A DNA stretch of 64,000 bases from the NCBI RefSeq assembly GCF_004331465.1, contig NZ_SJKB01000014.1:62001-126000 (forward strand), read 5' to 3'. How positions within the stretch are numbered: position 1 is the first letter of the stretch; every line of letters starts with the position of its first letter. Below the pieces are notes generated by a model, which was not told the DNA's origin, searched no databases, and saw only the letters and a list, made by a program, of their open reading frames with translations. Both the position numbers and the translations under genes were made by a program. This stretch comes from Kribbella pittospori. Its GTDB lineage: Bacteria; Actinomycetota; Actinomycetes; Propionibacteriales; Kribbellaceae. Below are positions 1-8,566 of the stretch, one piece after another.

Positions 1-31
1 GGGCGGACCCCACCGTGATCGGGGTCCGCCC
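1..31. terminator. Intrinsic terminator-like hairpin at the window edge
   Basis: A perfect inverted repeat has 11-bp arms GGGCGGACCCC and GGGGTCCGCCC around a 9-base loop. It probably ends a gene lying left of the window. The following 210 bases up to the protease start hold no gene that I can see. Confidence 0.7.
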
Positions 32-242
32 TCCCGGCTGGGCGACACTCACCGCAGCCGGTGGCTGGCTGGGTGCGACGATTTTCCTGTCGCTCCTAGT
101 ACTGTTCCGTGCACGAAGGACAACCCTCGTCTCCACGCGAATCCGGTGAAATCTCTTCCCCGGACTGTCGGCCCGGCTTAAGGTCAGGCGCGGACGGATC
201 GTGGAGGGCGACCCGCGCAGACACTTTCGATGGAGCGTTTCT

Positions 243-3173
243 GTGACCACATCACGCAGACGGCGGGGGCTCTTGGCAGCAACCGCGGTCTCCGCCGCCA
301 CCGTGCTGGCCGTGACCGCCGCCGGCGGCGCCACGGCCGCGCAGACGGCCGGCCCCAATGAGGGCAAGGGCAAGGCTGCCCAGTCCGAGAACACCAAGGG
401 CAAGGAGCGCAAGGGCAACTACGACGCCCGGACGCCGAACGCCAAGACCACCACGACCCGCTCCGCCAAGGTCGCGGGCCAGGAGTCGGCGGCGTCGGAG
501 AAGTTCCGCGAGTCGCTCGGCACCCAGGGTGTCGTCGAGTTCGACCCGAACACCGGGACCCCGGCCCAGGTCTCCAAGCTGAACGGCTTCCTGACCGGCA
601 AGAGCGCGAAGAAGGCGACCGACGTCGCGCTGGGCTACGTGAAGGCGCACCCCGAGGTCTTCAAGCTCTCCGCCGCGGACCTCGGCACGCTGAAGCTCCG
701 CAAGGAATACGTCGACGACCTCGGTACCCACCACATCTCGTGGATCCAGACGGTCGACGGCGTCGAGGTGTTCGGCAACGGTCTGAAGGCCAACGTCACC
801 AAGCACGGCGAGCTGATCTCGCTGATGGGTTCGCCCATCGCCGGGCTGGCGTCCCAGGCTCAGGCCCGGTCCGCAGCGGCCGCGCCGAAGGTGTCCGCCG
901 CAGCGGCCCGCACCGCCGCCGCCGAGGACATGGGCGCCACTGCGAAGTCCGCGACCGCGAAGACGACCGGCGCCGACGTCAAGTGGAGCAACGGCGACTC
1001 CGCCCAGCAGGTCTGGTTCCACACCGCCGACGGGCTGCGCAAGGGCTGGCTGACCTACGTCAACGCCGGCGGCATGAACGTCTACAGCCACGTCATCGAC
1101 GCCCAGACCGGCTCCCTGCTCTACCGCAAGGACCTGGTCAACGAGGGCAACGGCGACGCGCTGGTGCAGGACAACTACCCGGGCGCCGCGAAGGGCGGCA
1201 CGCAGCGGGTCGAGAACCTGATCTTCAACAAGTGGCTGCCGAAGAACGCCAAGACCCTGCTCGAGGGTACGTCGGTGGCCGCCTGGGCCGACGTGAACGA
1301 CGACAACCAGCCGAACAACGGCGAGACGGTCAAGGTGCCCGGCACCAAGACCGGCGCCGAGTACAAACTGGTGCCGTTCACGACCACCGCCTCCTCGTTC
1401 TGCTCGACGTCGTTCGTCTGCACCTGGGACCCGGCCAAGCCGGACTCCTGGAAGACGAACATGAACCAGGACGTCACCAACGCGTTCTACCTGGCCAGCA
1501 ACTTCCACGACTGGCTGGCGAAGCCGCCGATCAGCTTCACCCCGGCGGCCGGTTCGTTCGACGCAGCGGGCGGCGACCCGGTGCACCTGAACGCGCTGGA
1601 CGGTGCGGCGACGGCTGCCAACGGCGGCCCCGACGCGAACCACATCGACAACGCGAACATGTCGACCCCGCCGGACGGCATCTCGCCGACCATGCAGATG
1701 TACCTGTGGCACTTCCCCGGGACGACGGACGCGCAGGACCCGTTCGTGCCGGCCAGCGGCGCGAACGACGCGAGCGTGCTGTACCACGAGTACACCCACG
1801 GTCTGTCCAACCGCCTGGTCGTCGACGCCACCGGCAACTCGACGCTGAACAGCATCCAGGCCGGTTCGATGGGTGAGGCGTGGAGCGACTTCTACGCGAT
1901 GGACTACCTGGTCTCGCACGGACTGGAGAAGGACACCACCGCTCCCGGTGAGGTCCTCGAGGGCAAGTACGTCGCGGCCGGTCAACTGTTCCGCACCCAG
2001 GCGATCGACTGCCGCGTGAAGGCCGTCAGCCCGAACTGCATCCAGCCGGACGGCTCGAAGGGTGGCTACACCTACGGCGACTTCCCGACCATCGGCGGGA
2101 CGCCAGAGGTGCACGCCTCCGGCGAGGTCTGGGCGCAGACCCTGTGGGACCTGCGTGAGCGCTTCGGCCGTAGCTACGCGGTCAGCCTGATCACCCGCGC
2201 GATGGAGCTGTCGCCGGCCGACCCGACCATGCTCGACATGCGCAACGCGATCGTGCAGGCCGACCTGGTCGCCAGCGGCGGCAAGAACGCCGACACGATC
2301 TGGACCGTCTTCGCCAACCGTGGCATGGGCTGGTACGCCGGTGTCATCGACGGCGGCGACTCGTTCCCGGCGGAGGACTTCCACAAGCCGCCGACGGGTG
2401 CGACCACGACGCTCAGCGGCACGGTTCTGGACAAGGACACCGGTGCTCCGGTGGCCGGCGCGCTGGTCTACATCGGCGGTCACTCCTCCGGCTACGCCGG
2501 CGACTACGCCGCCTCGACCAACTCGAAGGGCGAGTACAAGATCATCGGGGTCGCGCCGGGGACCTATCCGAAGGTCGTCATGTCCGCTCCGGGCTACGAG
2601 TTGCTGGTGCAACCGGCAACGGTCTCCAAGAGCGGCTCGAAGTCGAACTTCGCTCCGCGCCGCAACTGGGCCGCGAGCTCCGGCGGCGGCTCGGCGGTCG
2701 GCTTCAACGGTCCGGACTTCAGCCCGCAGTGTGGTCCGGGGATGGCGATCGACAACGCGCAGGGCACTGGCTGGGGCAGCACCACCGGTGACGACGCCGG
2801 TACGCCGACCAACCAGATGATCGAGAAGCACGTCGACATCAAGCTGTCCGGCAAGGTCAACGTGACGGCGTTCAACGTCGACCCGTCGAACACCTGTGGT
2901 GACGCGGGCAGCGCCTCGACCGGCGGCTACCGGATCGAGACCTCGGTCGACGGCACCACCTGGGCGGTCGCCCAGCAGGGCACCTTCACCGCGGCCAACC
3001 GGGGCAAGTACAACCTGGTCACTCCGACGGGCAACGCGACCGGCATCCAGTACGTCCGGTTCGTGATGACCAGCCCGCAGGTGCCGGACTTCGCGACGAA
3101 CTGTCCGGACGGTGCCTTCAGCGGTTGCCAGTTCACCGACATGACCGAGATCCAGGTCTTCGGTACGAAGTAA
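243..3173 (+). CDS. Secreted M36 (fungalysin-type) zinc metallopeptidase
   Basis: This encodes an extracellular zinc endopeptidase of the M36 family, made as a pre-pro-protein. The GTG at 243 is preferred because GGAG lies just upstream and the signal peptide (basic RRRR, then an Ala/Val-rich core) starts there; an ATG at 201 would add 14 residues. An FTP-type propeptide covers roughly residues 90-300. The zinc site HEYTH is at residues 515-519, with the third ligand in GEAWSDFY (Glu545). After the catalytic domain come a carboxypeptidase-regulatory-like beta domain (about residues 720-800) and a C-terminal discoidin-like beta domain ending in paired cysteines. At 976 residues it is longer than the fungal enzymes because of these appendages. 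It is monocistronic, with a hairpin terminator behind it. The substrate is unknown; scavenging of peptides is likely. Confidence 0.93.
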   Translation: MTTSRRRRGLLAATAVSAATVLAVTAAGGATAAQTAGPNEGKGKAAQSENTKGKERKGNYDARTPNAKTTTTRSAKVAGQESAASEKFRESLGTQGVVEFDPNTGTPAQVSKLNGFLTGKSAKKATDVALGYVKAHPEVFKLSAADLGTLKLRKEYVDDLGTHHISWIQTVDGVEVFGNGLKANVTKHGELISLMGSPIAGLASQAQARSAAAAPKVSAAAARTAAAEDMGATAKSATAKTTGADVKWSNGDSAQQVWFHTADGLRKGWLTYVNAGGMNVYSHVIDAQTGSLLYRKDLVNEGNGDALVQDNYPGAAKGGTQRVENLIFNKWLPKNAKTLLEGTSVAAWADVNDDNQPNNGETVKVPGTKTGAEYKLVPFTTTASSFCSTSFVCTWDPAKPDSWKTNMNQDVTNAFYLASNFHDWLAKPPISFTPAAGSFDAAGGDPVHLNALDGAATAANGGPDANHIDNANMSTPPDGISPTMQMYLWHFPGTTDAQDPFVPASGANDASVLYHEYTHGLSNRLVVDATGNSTLNSIQAGSMGEAWSDFYAMDYLVSHGLEKDTTAPGEVLEGKYVAAGQLFRTQAIDCRVKAVSPNCIQPDGSKGGYTYGDFPTIGGTPEVHASGEVWAQTLWDLRERFGRSYAVSLITRAMELSPADPTMLDMRNAIVQADLVASGGKNADTIWTVFANRGMGWYAGVIDGGDSFPAEDFHKPPTGATTTLSGTVLDKDTGAPVAGALVYIGGHSSGYAGDYAASTNSKGEYKIIGVAPGTYPKVVMSAPGYELLVQPATVSKSGSKSNFAPRRNWAASSGGGSAVGFNGPDFSPQCGPGMAIDNAQGTGWGSTTGDDAGTPTNQMIEKHVDIKLSGKVNVTAFNVDPSNTCGDAGSASTGGYRIETSVDGTTWAVAQQGTFTAANRGKYNLVTPTGNATGIQYVRFVMTSPQVPDFATNCPDGAFSGCQFTDMTEIQVFGTK

Positions 3174-3188
3174 CCCGCACCACCCGCG

Positions 3189-3221
3189 AAGGCCGGTCGA
3201 GCACCCCGCTCGGCCGGCCTT
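3189..3221. terminator. Terminator behind the M36 protease
   Basis: The arms AAGGCCGGTCGAGC and GCTCGGCCGGCCTT pair with one mismatch, 16 bases after the protease stop. The hairpin lies between convergent genes and could serve both. The rest of the gap to 3317 is relatively AT-rich and shows no gene. Confidence 0.75.
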
Positions 3222-3317
3222 CCGGCGTTCTCACATCGTGGACGATGAACAGTAAGTGTAGTGAGTTAGTCTAGTTTCGAGCGCGTGGAGATCGCAGCCG
3301 GGAGATCGTCGCGTCGC

Positions 3318-4325
3318 TCAGGTGGGCGGCGCGGCGACCGAGCCGCGCTCGATCAGGGTCGGAGCCACCGTCGTCCGGCGGACGCGGCGGTTGGTGTCGA
3401 CGGCGGAAGTGACGCGCGCGACGACGTCCGCGACCAGCTCGGCGAGCGGCCAGTGGAACGTGGAGAGCGGCGGCGTGAGCAGTTGCGACATCGGTTGGTC
3501 GTCGTACCCGAGCAGGGACAGGTCCTCCGGGACGCGGAGTCCGAGCTCGCGGCTGGCGGCGTACACACCGAAGGCCATCGAGTCCGCCAGCGCGAGGATG
3601 CCGGTCGGCCGGTTGCTGCCGGAGAGCAGCTCGCGGGCGACCTCGGTCGCGCCGGCCAGGTCGTGTGGGCACTGCAGGATACGGACCTTGAGCTTCAGGC
3701 TCACGCCGACGCGTTGAGCGATCTCCTCGGCCGGGCGCTCGACCTCGAACCGGCGGGTCGGACTGAGGACCGCGACGCGTCGGTGGCCGGCCTCCGCGAG
3801 CCGGCCGAGCGCGGTGCTGACGCCGGTCTCGTTGTCGAACACCACCTCGGATTTCGCCTTCGCGCCGGGCAGTGCGTCGCCGATCGCGATCACCGGCGCA
3901 TGCTGCGCGATCGCGGCCCAGCCCTTGTCGGCCGGGTTGATCGGGATCACCACGATCGCGTCCGCGCGGTGGTCGACCAGGTGCTGGGCGAGCTCGAGTT
4001 GGCGGTCCGCATCGCCGGCCGAGTCGATGATCCAGGCGTTCCGGTCCGGGGCGAGCAGCTCCCGGCCGAGTGCGGCGGCCAGCCGCTGCTGCCACAGGTC
4101 CTCGAGCGAGGCGCACAGTACGCCGATCGAACCGCTCCGGCCGGACGCGAGCGCACGCGCCACCGGGTCGGCCTGGTAGCCGAGTCGGTCGGCGGCGTCC
4201 TGGACTCGCTGTCTGGTCTCGGGAGTGCCATGCAGGCCGCGCAGCGCGTAGGACACGGCCGCCATCGACAGTCCGGTCTCCGCGGCGATGTCCTTGAGGG
4301 TTGGCCTGCGGCCGGTTCCGGACAT
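3318..4325 (-). CDS. LacI/GalR-family transcriptional regulator
   Basis: A 335-residue repressor has the typical N-terminal LacI helix-turn-helix (TLKDIAAETGLSMAAVSYAL, about residues 9-28) and hinge, followed by a periplasmic-binding-protein-like effector domain. The reading frame is open for another 119 codons upstream, but that part is arginine/proline-rich noise and the family start is the ATG at 4325. It faces away from the amidohydrolase gene at 4442, and two identical palindromes lie between them, so it probably represses both itself and that pair. The effector is not evident; family members usually sense sugars, but the divergent enzymes are not sugar enzymes. Confidence 0.9.
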   Translation of the reverse strand: MSGTGRRPTLKDIAAETGLSMAAVSYALRGLHGTPETRQRVQDAADRLGYQADPVARALASGRSGSIGVLCASLEDLWQQRLAAALGRELLAPDRNAWIIDSAGDADRQLELAQHLVDHRADAIVVIPINPADKGWAAIAQHAPVIAIGDALPGAKAKSEVVFDNETGVSTALGRLAEAGHRRVAVLSPTRRFEVERPAEEIAQRVGVSLKLKVRILQCPHDLAGATEVARELLSGSNRPTGILALADSMAFGVYAASRELGLRVPEDLSLLGYDDQPMSQLLTPPLSTFHWPLAELVADVVARVTSAVDTNRRVRRTTVAPTLIERGSVAAPPT

Positions 4326-4375
4326 GCCCTGCAGCCTAGACCGCGCAGCGGACAGAAACTTGACAAGCGGCTCTT

Positions 4376-4411
4376 TGAAGCGCTTCACTCTAAGAGTCCT
4401 GAAGCGCTTCA
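4376..4411. promoter_or_regulatory. Twin LacI-type operators
   Basis: The perfect 12-bp palindrome TGAAGCGCTTCA occurs twice, at 4376-4387 and 4400-4411, with centres 24 bp apart. The central CG and overall form match LacI/GalR-family operators. A TTGACA at 4360-4365 could be a -35 element for the rightward amidohydrolase transcript, which would place the operators over the core promoter. Confidence 0.85.
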
Positions 4412-4441
4412 ATCTGATCAAACCGCCGAGAGGAGGAGCCG

Positions 4442-5359
4442 ATGATCGACGTCCACCAGCACCTCTGGCCGGCCGAGTTCGTCGACCGGCTCCGAGCCCG
4501 CTCCGAGCCGCCGTACCTCGACGGCTGGACGCTGCACACCGCGACCGAAGCGCCGTACGAGGTTGATCCGGCCGCGCACGCGGTGGACAAGCGCGTCGCG
4601 CTCGAGCAGGACACGGGTACGACGCTTGCGGCGGTGTCGCTGTCGAGCCCGCTCGGCATCGAGCAGCTCCGCGACAACGCACTACTCGATGCGTGGCACG
4701 CAGGTGCGGCCGTGCTCCCAGAGCCCTTCAAGGCTTGGGCTTCGGTGAATCTGATCAAACCTGACGTCGACGGTCTCGGCGTACTGCTGGCTGACGGTTT
4801 CCTCGGACTCCAGCTGCCGGCGCATGTGCTCACAACCCCGGCCGGGTGGGCCGAGGTCGGCGAGTTGCTCGCTGTCGCCGAGGGGTCGAACAAGCCGATC
4901 CTCGTCCACCCGGGCACGGCCCGGACCGACTGCGAGGTGCCCGGGTGGTGGGCGCCCGTCGTCGACTACGCGGGCCAACTGCAGGCCGCATGGTGGGCCT
5001 GGCACGCGTACGGCGGCCGCCACCAGCATCCGCGGTTGCGGCTGTGCTTCGTGGCCGCGGCCGGACTCGCCCCCGTCCACCACGAACGCCTGGCCGCCCG
5101 CGGCGGCCGGCTCGGCACGATCGACCCCAACCTGTACGTCGACACCTCGAGCTACGGCCCGCAGGGGATCGACGCGGTCGCGCGGGTCCTCGGCATCGAC
5201 CAGGTCGTGCACGGCACCGACCGGCCGTACGCCGGGATCACCGACCTCCGCCAAGGCGGCGCCGCGACCGCGGTGATCCGCCACGCCAACCCACACCGGC
5301 TCCTGTACGGCGTCAATCCCGGGGCCGGGAAACCATCTCCTGAGAGGGGAGTGCAGTGA
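4442..5359 (+). CDS. Amidohydrolase (family 2) metal-dependent hydrolase
   Basis: This 305-residue protein has the TIM-barrel amidohydrolase signature: the N-terminal metal motif HxH in IDVHQHLWP (residues 2-10), a further metal-ligand candidate in LVHPGTA, and the late acidic motif HGTDRPY. The nearest functional classes are PF04909-type decarboxylases and lactonases, so the substrate is open. The start is fixed by GAGGAGGA directly upstream of the ATG. It overlaps the following cupin gene by GTGA, so the two are translationally coupled and controlled by the divergent LacI regulator. The conserved pairing suggests a two-step catabolic or sulfur-related pathway, but this is inference. Confidence 0.8.
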   Translation: MIDVHQHLWPAEFVDRLRARSEPPYLDGWTLHTATEAPYEVDPAAHAVDKRVALEQDTGTTLAAVSLSSPLGIEQLRDNALLDAWHAGAAVLPEPFKAWASVNLIKPDVDGLGVLLADGFLGLQLPAHVLTTPAGWAEVGELLAVAEGSNKPILVHPGTARTDCEVPGWWAPVVDYAGQLQAAWWAWHAYGGRHQHPRLRLCFVAAAGLAPVHHERLAARGGRLGTIDPNLYVDTSSYGPQGIDAVARVLGIDQVVHGTDRPYAGITDLRQGGAATAVIRHANPHRLLYGVNPGAGKPSPERGVQ

Positions 5360-5919
5360 CTGCCCAGCCGATCACCGACGTTCCGAACGTCCCGGCGCGC
5401 CAGCCCAGCCGGCTTGTGGATCTCAACAACTGTCTGTCGCTGGACAACCTTCCGGGCCGCGACCTGGATGCCGCCGAGTTGTCCGAGCTGGCCGCGTCGG
5501 TTGCCGCGCAGCCGCACCTGTGGGAGGACAAGGTCGGCTACAGCGACGAGGAGCGGGTGTTCGCCTCCCTGCACCGGGACGCGAACGTCGACGTCTGGCT
5601 GATCTGCTGGACGCCGGTCAACGACACCGGCTGGCACGACCACGACGTCTCGTCCGGCGCGGTTGCGGTGGCGAAGGGCAAGCTGGTCGAGCACAACCTC
5701 GCGATCGGCACCGACTCGGTCGAGACCGAGGTGACGGCCGGCGATGTGTACGGCTTCGGCCCCGACCACATCCACCGCCTGACCGGTCTGGACAAGGGCA
5801 GCGTCACCGTCCATGCCTACAGCCCGCCGCTGTGGCGGATGGGTCAGTACTCGGTCAAGGACGGCGTACTCCGTCGCGTCTCCGTCTCCTACGCCGACGA
5901 ACTCCGGCCGCTCGACTGA
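5356..5919 (+). CDS. Cysteine dioxygenase type I-like cupin
   Basis: A 187-residue single-domain cupin. Cupin motif 1 appears as GWHDHDVSSGAVAVAKG with the HxH iron ligands, and motif 2 as GDVYGFGPDHIHRL with the third histidine, which matches the bacterial cysteine/thiol dioxygenase layout. The position of the animal crosslink cysteine is occupied by glycine, as usual in bacteria. Known family members oxidise cysteine or 3-mercapto acids to sulfinates with O2; which thiol is used here cannot be read from sequence. It starts at a GTG overlapping the amidohydrolase stop. The gene is the last of this two-gene unit. Confidence 0.75.
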   Translation: MTAQPITDVPNVPARQPSRLVDLNNCLSLDNLPGRDLDAAELSELAASVAAQPHLWEDKVGYSDEERVFASLHRDANVDVWLICWTPVNDTGWHDHDVSSGAVAVAKGKLVEHNLAIGTDSVETEVTAGDVYGFGPDHIHRLTGLDKGSVTVHAYSPPLWRMGQYSVKDGVLRRVSVSYADELRPLD

Positions 5920-5925
5920 GGCCAT

Positions 5926-5949
5926 ATTCTCTGACTAAAGTCAGAGAAT
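5926..5949. promoter_or_regulatory. MarR-type operator overlapping a start codon
   Basis: Perfect 10-bp arms ATTCTCTGAC and GTCAGAGAAT flank the spacer TAAA. The last two bases of the palindrome are the first two of the ATG at 5948. No Shine-Dalgarno sequence is visible, so the transcript of the next gene is probably leaderless and its own product probably binds here. Confidence 0.8.
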
Positions 5950-6826
5950 GGAGATCGCCCCGGTCAGAAGATTCAACCGGATCGTCACCGAGCGGGTCGG
6001 CGCGCTCAACGACGCCTACCTGTCCCGGGACCGTCCGCTCGGGCAGGCCCGGGTGTTGTGGGAGATCGGCTCTGACGGTTGCGACGTACGGGCGCTGCGG
6101 ACCCGGCTCGGCCTCGACTCCGGGTACCTCAGCCGGTTGCTGCGGTCACTCGAGGAGGACGGACTGGTCCGGGTCGAGCAGAGTGGTGCGGACGCGCGGC
6201 TGCGCATCGCACGGCTGACCAGGACGGGGTTGAAGGAGCGACGGCTGCTGGACAGGCGGTCCGACGAGTTGGCCGGGTCGATCCTGGCGCCGTTGAGCGA
6301 ACGCCAGCGGGATCGGCTCGTCGCCGCGATGGACGATGTGTCACGGCTGCTGACCGCGTCGATGGTCGACGTCGGCATCGTCGATCCGCGGCGGCCGGAG
6401 GCGCAGCTGTGCCTGCGCTCGTACTTCGACGAGTTGGGCGAGCGGTTCGACAACGGGTTCGATCACGCGCGCAGCATTTCGGCGGAGGACGCCGAGCTGA
6501 CGTTGCCGGCCGGCCTGCTGCTGGTAGCGACGCTGCATGCCGAGCCGATCGGCTGCGGTGCGTTGAAGCTGCATGGTGAGGAGCCCGCGGAGATCAAGCG
6601 GATGTGGGTGTCCCGCGATGCCCGCGGTCTGGGACTGGGACGGCGGTTGCTCGCCGAGCTCGAACGCGAGGCAGTCGCCCGCGGTGCGAGCGTCGTACGG
6701 CTGGAGACGAATCGGTCCCTGACCGAGGCGATCGGTCTGTACCGCGCGTCGGGCTATCAGGAGGTTCCCGCGTTCAACGCAGAGCCGTACGCCCATCACT
6801 GGTTCGAGAAGTCGCTCAAGGCCTAA
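5948..6826 (+). CDS. MarR-GNAT fusion: HTH regulator with acetyltransferase domain
   Basis: This is a 292-residue two-domain protein. Residues 1-140 form a MarR-like winged helix (LRTRLGLDSGYLSRLLRSLE is the recognition region, with a RLTRTGLKE wing). Residues 150-292 form a GNAT acyltransferase with the acetyl-CoA loop in ARGLGLGRRLL. Such fusions are widespread in actinobacteria, but few have known substrates. The start at 5948 sits inside a perfect palindrome, which suggests a leaderless mRNA under tight autorepression. The gene is followed by two nested hairpins, so it is a single-gene unit. Confidence 0.9.
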   Translation: MEIAPVRRFNRIVTERVGALNDAYLSRDRPLGQARVLWEIGSDGCDVRALRTRLGLDSGYLSRLLRSLEEDGLVRVEQSGADARLRIARLTRTGLKERRLLDRRSDELAGSILAPLSERQRDRLVAAMDDVSRLLTASMVDVGIVDPRRPEAQLCLRSYFDELGERFDNGFDHARSISAEDAELTLPAGLLLVATLHAEPIGCGALKLHGEEPAEIKRMWVSRDARGLGLGRRLLAELEREAVARGASVVRLETNRSLTEAIGLYRASGYQEVPAFNAEPYAHHWFEKSLKA

Positions 6827-6854
6827 GAGGGCGGCAGAGTTCTCAGACGCCCTC

Positions 6855-6892
6855 TGGTGTCCGGGGAGGCCCCGATCTCCCCGGACACCAGG
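6855..6892. terminator. Bidirectional hairpin terminator
   Basis: Perfect 14-bp arms CTGGTGTCCGGGGA and TCCCCGGACACCAG lie between the convergent genes ending at 6826 and 6897. A second, weaker repeat (AGAGGGCG at 6827-6834 and CGCCCTCT at 6849-6856) precedes it. Confidence 0.85.
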
Positions 6893-6896
6893 TGGA

Positions 6897-8006
6897 CTAC
6901 GGCTTGCGGAGTACGCCGATCAGGCCGTGGGTCTCCTGGTCGAGACCCGCGGAGAACAAGAGGGCGTCGGTGCCGCCGGTGGTCGCGGTGCCCTGGAGCA
7001 GAGCCCAGAGACCGTCGATCGCGAGTGTCTTGCCGGCCGGTGTGCGGACCTGGCCGTTGGACTTGTAGCGGCCGTGCGACTTCGGCTGCAGGATGTTGAT
7101 CCGGCCGTCGCCGAAGTTGCCGACCAGGAGCGTGCCGGCCGGCTCACCCCACGCGGCCGGAGCCATCGCGAGGCCCCACGGCGCGTTCAGCGAGTCGCGG
7201 GATGCGACGCGGCTGACGAACTTGCCGTCGACCGTGTACTGGTCGACGAAGCCGAGCCCGCGGCCGGCGACGCTGCGGCCGGTCTTCGGGTCGGGCTTGG
7301 CGTAGGCGACGAAGATCTTCCCGTCCAGCATCTGCACGTTGAAGGGGGCGTAACCCTTCGGCAGCGAGCGGTCACGGAACGCCCACCACGGCAGCTTGAC
7401 CGGGTTGAACGCGTTGTCGAACACGTCGATCCGGCCCTGCGCGAAGTTGGCGGCGTACAGCTGGGTTCCGGCGGTCGCCGTCGCGACGGCCAGTCCGGTG
7501 TAGGCGGCGCCCGGAGTGGTGGCGACGATCTGCGCCGCACCGATCGTCGGGCTGACAGGCGGGCCCCAGGCGGCGATCTGGCCGGTCAGGGTCGCGAAGA
7601 TGAACCGGGCCGGAGCGCTGACGGTCCCATTGGTGAGGACGAAGCCGGTGCCTGGGTTCGAGACCTGGCCGGTCGGCAGAGGCATCGTCACGCGGACGGT
7701 GGGCACCTTGGTGGCCGTGGTCGAGCCCGGCGCGGACGAGTAGAGCGTGGAGCTCGAGGTCCCCTGGTTGGACACCCACAGCGGCGTCGTCGCGCCGAGT
7801 GAGAGGCCCCACGGGTTGACCAGGTCTGGGTCGAGCAGCGGAGCCTTTCCGGGGAGGTCGGACGCGAGGTTCACCTGCTGGACGGCGAGGTGGCTCGATC
7901 CGTGATGGTCCTGATGCGCACTGGCGGTCGCTGGGGCGACCAGCGCGAGACCACCGATGAACGCGGTCGCAACAGCGAGTGGACGGCCCTTCGAGCGAAG
8001 CGACAT
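6897..8006 (-). CDS. Secreted TIGR03118-family protein
   Basis: A 369-residue secreted protein with a clear signal peptide (basic SLRSKGRP, hydrophobic core, ATASAH cleavage region) and a repetitive beta-propeller-like body with motifs such as NPWGLS, TGLAV and APWGLAMAP. It resembles the TIGR03118 family of uncharacterised extracellular proteins. The start is the ATG at 8006, because AGGAAAG lies at the right distance upstream; a longer frame to 8096 lacks a good ribosome site. No catalytic residues can be named. It is divergent from the RidA-like gene. Confidence 0.8.
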   Translation of the reverse strand: MSLRSKGRPLAVATAFIGGLALVAPATASAHQDHHGSSHLAVQQVNLASDLPGKAPLLDPDLVNPWGLSLGATTPLWVSNQGTSSSTLYSSAPGSTTATKVPTVRVTMPLPTGQVSNPGTGFVLTNGTVSAPARFIFATLTGQIAAWGPPVSPTIGAAQIVATTPGAAYTGLAVATATAGTQLYAANFAQGRIDVFDNAFNPVKLPWWAFRDRSLPKGYAPFNVQMLDGKIFVAYAKPDPKTGRSVAGRGLGFVDQYTVDGKFVSRVASRDSLNAPWGLAMAPAAWGEPAGTLLVGNFGDGRINILQPKSHGRYKSNGQVRTPAGKTLAIDGLWALLQGTATTGGTDALLFSAGLDQETHGLIGVLRKP

Positions 8007-8124
8007 GTCACTTTCCTGTCGGTTGAGGTGCGGAACACCATCGATACGGCCCGATGGGCTAGGCGGTTCAATCCGGCGCAGGGTAGACATGGGCAAGCAG
8101 CAACGTGGGAGGGGGAAGGAAACT

Positions 8125-8520
8125 GTGGCGGAGCTTGCGATCCAGCAGCTGAACCCGGCGATCCTGCCGCCGGCGACCGGGAACTACACACACGGCGTGG
8201 TCGTCGGTGGGGCCGAGCGGACGGTGTTCGTCAGCGGTCAGGTGCCGTGGGGCAACGAGCACGGCCGAGTGCCGGAGAGTTTCGAGGCGCAGTGCCGGAT
8301 GGTCTGGCGCAACGTGCTCTCGGTCCTCGCCGAGGCGGGTATGGGAGTGCTGAACCTGGTGAAGGTGACGACCTACCTGTCCGACCGGCAGTTCCGGGCA
8401 CTCAACTCGAAGATCCGTGAAGAGGTCCTCGGTCAGCACGCACCTGCGCTGACCGTGATCATCTGCGACATCTACTCCGAGAACTGGCTCCTCGAGATCG
8501 ACGCGATCGCGATGGCCTAG
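8125..8520 (+). CDS. RidA/YjgF-family protein lacking the catalytic arginine
   Basis: This encodes 131 residues of the RidA fold. The GTG at 8125 is chosen over the in-frame ATG at 8089 because GGAAGGA precedes it by six bases. RidA proteins hydrolyse reactive enamines and imines using an arginine in the sequence VARLP near the C-terminus. Here the corresponding segment reads VIICDIYSENWLLEID, with no arginine, which places it with the Rid subgroups that do not deaminate 2-aminoacrylate. Its function is therefore uncertain. A 19-bp hairpin overlaps the stop codon and ends the unit. Confidence 0.8.
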   Translation: MAELAIQQLNPAILPPATGNYTHGVVVGGAERTVFVSGQVPWGNEHGRVPESFEAQCRMVWRNVLSVLAEAGMGVLNLVKVTTYLSDRQFRALNSKIREEVLGQHAPALTVIICDIYSENWLLEIDAIAMA

Positions 8521-8560
8521 TCCAGGTCTGATGATCCCGCCGGATCATCAGACCTGGACT
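8519..8560. terminator. Long perfect terminator hairpin overlapping the RidA-like stop
   Basis: Perfect 19-bp arms surround a CGCC loop and begin inside the TAG stop codon of the RidA-like gene. The hairpin also faces the 3' end of the leftward gene at 8567, so it should stop transcription from both sides. Confidence 0.85.
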
Positions 8561-8566
8561 GCTCGG

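Noticed and set aside
252..2831. 859-codon minus-strand frame opposite the M36 protease
   Set aside because: It is the GC-driven mirror of a gene with clear zinc motifs; its translation is arginine/valine-rich and has no start signal.
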